From: an uncultured Sphingobacteriaceae bacterium | GTDB lineage: Bacteria; Bacteroidota; Bacteroidia; Sphingobacteriales; Sphingobacteriaceae | Assembly (NCBI GenBank): GCA_946480915.1 | Contig: CAMLLO010000002.1 | Span: forward strand, 186,001 to 250,000 | Direction of reading: 5' to 3' | Length of the DNA stretch: 64,000 nt | Shown: positions 60,759 through 64,000 of the stretch, piece by piece | Numbering within the stretch: position 1 is the stretch's first letter | How the letters are laid out: each line of letters opens with the position of its first letter | Translations under genes and position numbers: made by a program | Notes under the pieces: generated by a model | Told to the model about the DNA's origin: nothing | The model's database searches: none | The model's input: the letters and a program-made list of their open reading frames with translations, nothing else

Positions 60759-62033
60759 ATGGCTGTTGATGTACTCTTAGGCCTCCAATGGGGCGATGAA
60801 GGAAAAGGAAAAATTGTTGATGTTCTAAGTCCGAAATATGATTTAATTGCGCGCTTTCAAGGGGGACCCAATGCTGGTCATACACTTGAATTTGACAATC
60901 AAAAATATGTCTTAAACACCATTCCTTCCGGGATTTTCAATGAAAAAACCATGAACCTGATTGGTAATGGTGTAGTAATCGATCCTATTATCCTTAAACG
61001 GGAACTGGAAAATCTTAAAAAAAGTGGATTTGATCCGGTAGCAGCTAAAAAACTTGTTATTGCACGTAAGGCTCACCTAATTCTTCCAACACACCAATTA
61101 CTTGATGCTGCCTCTGAGAGCAAAATGGGTGATGGCAAAATTGGTTCAACCTTAAAAGGGATCGGACCAACATATATGGACAAAACCGGCCGTAACGGCG
61201 TTAGAGTCGGCGATACCATGTTACCTGATTTCAAAGAAAAATATAACAAACTAGTTAATAAGCATAAATCAATTCTTTCACACTACGGTGAAATTCCTGA
61301 CTTTTCTGAAAAGGAAGCGGCGTTTTTCGAAGCGATAGAATACCTGAAAAATATTCCACAGGTTGATAGCGAGCATTATGTTAATCAATACCTGAACATG
61401 GGTAAAAGTGTATTAGCAGAAGGCGCTCAAGGCGCTATGCTGGATGTAGACTTTGGATCCTACCCTTTCGTAACCTCTTCTAACACAACTGCTGCAGGTG
61501 CCTGTACAGGTTTAGGTATTGCCCCATCCAAAATAGGTTCCGTTATCGGAATTTTTAAGGCCTATTGTACTCGCGTTGGTGGTGGTCCCTTCCCTACCGA
61601 ACTGCATGATGAAACCGGTGAGGAACTTCGTAAAACAGGTCATGAATTTGGCGCTACTACAGGTCGTCCGCGTCGTTGTGGATGGATTGACCTTCCGGCC
61701 CTCAAATATGCTGTTATGCTTAATGGAGTTACCGAGTTGGTAATGACAAAAGCTGATGTATTGAGCGGTTTCGATAAGATTTATGCTTGTACTCATTATG
61801 AATATAACGGCGAAACTATCGATTACATGCCTTATGATATTTGTTCTATCGAGCCCAAACCTATTTTTAAAGAAATTGAGGGCTGGAACGAGGATTTAAC
61901 AGGTATTAAAAACATTGCAGAAATCCCTGAAAAGCTAATGGCTTACGTTAAATATTTAGAATCTGAAATTGGAGTACCTGTAAAATATCTTTCAGTTGGA
62001 CCAGACCGGGTTCAGACTCTAATTTTGTACTAG
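60759..62033 (+). CDS. purA: Adenylosuccinate synthase
   Basis: GTP-dependent ligase of IMP and aspartate in AMP synthesis. The N-terminal LLGLQWGDEGKGKIVD loop, GGPNAGHT with the active His, VLAEGAQGAMLDVDFGSYPFVTSSNTTAAG, and GATTGRPRRCGWIDL with the RRCGW Arg are textbook motifs. Length 424 aa is normal. Likely shares a transcript with the Fur-family gene (16-base gap). Confidence 0.97.
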   Translation: MAVDVLLGLQWGDEGKGKIVDVLSPKYDLIARFQGGPNAGHTLEFDNQKYVLNTIPSGIFNEKTMNLIGNGVVIDPIILKRELENLKKSGFDPVAAKKLVIARKAHLILPTHQLLDAASESKMGDGKIGSTLKGIGPTYMDKTGRNGVRVGDTMLPDFKEKYNKLVNKHKSILSHYGEIPDFSEKEAAFFEAIEYLKNIPQVDSEHYVNQYLNMGKSVLAEGAQGAMLDVDFGSYPFVTSSNTTAAGACTGLGIAPSKIGSVIGIFKAYCTRVGGGPFPTELHDETGEELRKTGHEFGATTGRPRRCGWIDLPALKYAVMLNGVTELVMTKADVLSGFDKIYACTHYEYNGETIDYMPYDICSIEPKPIFKEIEGWNEDLTGIKNIAEIPEKLMAYVKYLESEIGVPVKYLSVGPDRVQTLILY

Positions 62034-62051
62034 AACAATATTTTTTCCGGC

Positions 62052-63320
62052 ATGGAAACTCATACCCCGGAAGATTTAAATCTTTTCAAACAAAAAGCAT
62101 TACAATGGGCTGCCTCTTTCGAGACAGCCTGTTATTTTGACTCCAACGGATATGCGGATCCGTATTCTGCCTTTGATATATTAATTGCCGCCGGGTCGAC
62201 TTTAGAACTAAAGGAAAATTCGGGTGATGCTTTTCATAAGCTTGGTCTGACTTTAGAAAACAATAAAGACTGGCTACTCGGCTTTCTTGGCTACGATCTC
62301 AAAAATGAAACCGAAAGGCTAAACTCATCAAAGCCCGACCATCTCAATTTTCCTGAATTGTATTTTTTCAAACCTTTGCATTTGATTTTGATTAAACAAG
62401 GCGAGGTAAGCATCTGTTCGCCTGACAAAAGGAAGATCTGTATAGAGATAGAGAAAACACGGCCCGATGAGCTAAAGTTTAGGTTTCAGGGAAGTATAGG
62501 AAGCAGGTTCTCGTCCGTTGAATATAAAGAGACCGTCTTAAAACTTCAGGAACATATTCGCCGCGGAGATATTTATGAGGCTAATTTCTGTCAGGAATTC
62601 TATTCTGAAAGCTGTAGCATCAATCCTCTAAGTGCCTTTATAGCTCTTAACAGCATCTCTCCCACACCTTTTGCCACCTTTTTTAAGCATCAAGGCAACT
62701 ATATTATCAGCGCTACACCCGAACGCTTTTTAAGCAAACGGAAAGACAAGCTTATATCGCAACCCATTAAAGGAACAGTAAAAAGAGGTATCAATCCCGA
62801 TGAGGATGAGCAGTTAAAACAGTCTCTAAAAAACAACATCAAAGAACGATCAGAAAATGTTATGATCGTAGATCTTGTTCGAAATGACCTGACAAAATGC
62901 GCAGTGCCTGGAACCGTAGAAGTTGAAGAACTTTTCGGCATTTATTCTTTTGAACAGGTACATCAAATGATTTCGACAATAATCTGCCGGGCAAATCCTA
63001 AAATGAACAATTCTGAGATTATAAAATCCGTTTTCCCGATGGGTTCGATGACAGGTGCTCCAAAAATTTCGGCGATGGAGCTAATTGAAAAATACGAACG
63101 TACGAAACGAGGCGTATTTTCTGGCGCTATAGGCTATTTTGCACCAGATGGCGACTTTGACTTCAACGTGGTCATCAGAACCCTTTTATACAATTCGGAA
63201 AAAAAATATCTGTCGTTCCAGGTGGGAAGTGCAATCACTTTCGCTTCCGATCCTGATAAAGAGTATGAAGAATGTTTGGTAAAAGCAGAAGCTATTCGAA
63301 GAGTTTTATCAGATAGTTAG
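62052..63320 (+). CDS. pabB: Aminodeoxychorismate synthase component I (PabB)
   Basis: A 422-aa chorismate-utilising enzyme for p-aminobenzoate. Key motifs: IRRGDIYEANFCQEFYSE, the PIKGTVKRG block whose Lys marks PabB (TrpE has Ala in that position), KERSENVMIVDLVRNDL and FPMGSMTGAPKISAMELI. No glutamine amidotransferase half is fused. It starts 18 bases after purA and would use ADC with the class IV aminotransferase at 51 kb as PabC. Confidence 0.9.
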   Translation: METHTPEDLNLFKQKALQWAASFETACYFDSNGYADPYSAFDILIAAGSTLELKENSGDAFHKLGLTLENNKDWLLGFLGYDLKNETERLNSSKPDHLNFPELYFFKPLHLILIKQGEVSICSPDKRKICIEIEKTRPDELKFRFQGSIGSRFSSVEYKETVLKLQEHIRRGDIYEANFCQEFYSESCSINPLSAFIALNSISPTPFATFFKHQGNYIISATPERFLSKRKDKLISQPIKGTVKRGINPDEDEQLKQSLKNNIKERSENVMIVDLVRNDLTKCAVPGTVEVEELFGIYSFEQVHQMISTIICRANPKMNNSEIIKSVFPMGSMTGAPKISAMELIEKYERTKRGVFSGAIGYFAPDGDFDFNVVIRTLLYNSEKKYLSFQVGSAITFASDPDKEYEECLVKAEAIRRVLSDS

Positions 63321-63332
63321 TGTTTTTCTGTA

Positions 63333-63372
63333 AAAAAACCTGAAAAGATCAGGAAAATCCTAACCTTTTCAG
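63333..63372 (-). terminator. Probable terminator of M48 peptidase gene
   Basis: CCTGAAAAG (63339-63347) and CTTTTCAGG (63364-63372) form a 9-bp stem over a 16-base loop. On the minus strand it is followed by TTTTTTTA (63331-63338), so it ends the M48 gene; on the plus strand the T-run is poor. Confidence 0.7.
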
Positions 63373-63384
63373 GCATTATTTTAA

Positions 63385-64000
63385 TTAAGGCTTGTAATAT
63401 TTCCTCGCCTCTGGCAGATTTTTCTGTATTTCGGCGATGCGTCTTTCATCGCTGGGGTGAGTACTTAAAAATTCAGGAGGAGTACCATTTCCTTCTTTAG
63501 AAGCAGCCATTCTTCTCCAGAATGTCAAGGCGCTTTCCGGATTATAGCCTGCAATCGCCATAAATACAAGGCCTAATCTGTCAGCTTCAGTCTCTTGTGC
63601 CCGGCCATATTTCAACAGTGCAAGCTGTCCGCCAACACCATATAACTGACCAATGACCTGTGAACCACCAGTTGCAGCTCCAACAATTCCACCCAAAGCC
63701 TGTGCTCCCATCATTTGAGAATAGCGCTCTTCGGCGTGTCTGGCAATTGCATGCGCAATTTCATGCGACATAACTGTCGCTAGTCCTGCGTCGGTTTGCG
63801 CAACTGGCATTAAACCAGTATAAACGGCTACTTTTCCGCCTGGCATACACCATGCATTGATATCCTTACTTTGAATAAGGTTAAACTCCCATTGAAAATT
63901 ATACTGATTAGCATATCCGTTCTGGTTGAGATAAGTTTCTACCGCTCTGGCAATACGAGCGCCAACATTTTTCACTCTGGTTACCTCAGAGCCACTTCTT
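63385..64000 (-). CDS. M48-family zinc metallopeptidase, N-terminus outside window
   Basis: The gene runs off the right edge. The visible 205 codons include the zinc motif HEIAH, the third ligand E in RAQETEADRLGLVF, MPGGKVAVYTGLMPVAQTDAGLA before them and the ending HPSDERRIAEIQKNLPEARKYY. The frame stays open to base 64000, so the GTG at 63975 is not the true start; a signal peptide or lipobox is expected upstream. The layout (no visible membrane helix in this part) fits the periplasmic BepA/LoiP-like M48 group, not HtpX. Confidence 0.88.
   Translation of the reverse strand, partial: RSGSEVTRVKNVGARIARAVETYLNQNGYANQYNFQWEFNLIQSKDINAWCMPGGKVAVYTGLMPVAQTDAGLATVMSHEIAHAIARHAEERYSQMMGAQALGGIVGAATGGSQVIGQLYGVGGQLALLKYGRAQETEADRLGLVFMAIAGYNPESALTFWRRMAASKEGNGTPPEFLSTHPSDERRIAEIQKNLPEARKYYKP

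Noticed and set aside
1..64000. CRISPR array, prophage, insertion sequence or toxin-antitoxin pair
   Set aside because: No regularly spaced repeats, transposase, integrase, phage structural gene or small paired toxin/antitoxin gene was recognised on either strand.

Overview
The window reads as a chromosomal segment of a member of the Bacteroidota, most likely from the Sphingobacteriaceae side (Pedobacter/Mucilaginibacter-like); the genus is an inference. Supporting signs are an AT-rich genome, a type IX secretion (T9SS) locus whose cargo carries a gliding-motility type C-terminal domain, a lipoprotein Omp85 (TamL-like), a stand-alone MnmD, BshB1 of bacillithiol synthesis, a DUF4294 protein, an ECF sigma factor paired with a dual-membrane anti-sigma protein, and repeated TAnnTTTG boxes, the -7 element of Bacteroidota promoters, a few bases before start codons. 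No insertion sequence, prophage, CRISPR array or rRNA was seen. One tRNA (Cys) is present.

Layout. 1-10.9 kb is mostly core metabolism: arabinose-5-phosphate isomerase and mannose-1-phosphate guanylyltransferase (sugar nucleotide supply), RlmB, DnaB, a ChrA-type transporter, a TPR protein, EtfBA, a bifunctional-nuclease family protein, citrate synthase and a small barrel protein. 11.2-14.4 kb starts a polysaccharide region with a single-domain response regulator, a sugar-phosphate transferase with a degenerate receiver domain at its N-terminus, and two GT2 glycosyltransferases. 14.4-20.0 kb, on the minus strand, is a T9SS accessory locus: a lectin/Ig-like adhesin with a type B sorting domain, PorP/SprF and a PorE-like TPR-PD40-OmpA protein. 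20.4-30.1 kb is one long plus-strand exopolysaccharide operon: half-length TolC-like protein, Wzz/BY-kinase-like protein, membrane GT2, a 45-residue membrane peptide, Wzy/ligase-like protein, hexapeptide acyltransferase and three more glycosyltransferases. Minus-strand genes at 30.1-33.2 kb add a GT11 fucosyltransferase, a Wzx-type flippase and an unrecognised protein. A zinc metallopeptidase and a barrel protein follow, then an SGNH/MBOAT pair (35.2-37.6 kb) likely to O-acylate a polysaccharide.

37.8-64 kb returns to housekeeping: TamL-like Omp85, an rRNA/tRNA methyltransferase, tRNA-Cys with a 59-residue basic ORF, PyrD, MnmD, a small cytochrome c, MazG, an ECF sigma/anti-sigma pair with a lipoprotein, an FtsX-like permease, a NamZ-like hydrolase, Fmt, a class IV aminotransferase, RluD, a barrel protein, a PLP deaminase, lysine 6-transaminase, BshB1, DUF4294, RelA/SpoT, Fur-family regulator, PurA, PabB and a truncated M48 peptidase at the right edge.

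Points most worth a second look are: the ECF sigma factor with a trans-envelope anti-sigma/beta-barrel protein and a perfect 19-bp dyad in its leader; the exopolysaccharide operon, which has no recognisable Wza-type exporter but has a half-length TolC-like protein stop-to-start coupled to a degenerate BY-kinase; the receiver/pseudo-receiver pair that could gate the initiating sugar transferase; and the 45-aa membrane peptide coupled to the polymerase. All functions come from reading motifs by eye; no database search was run.
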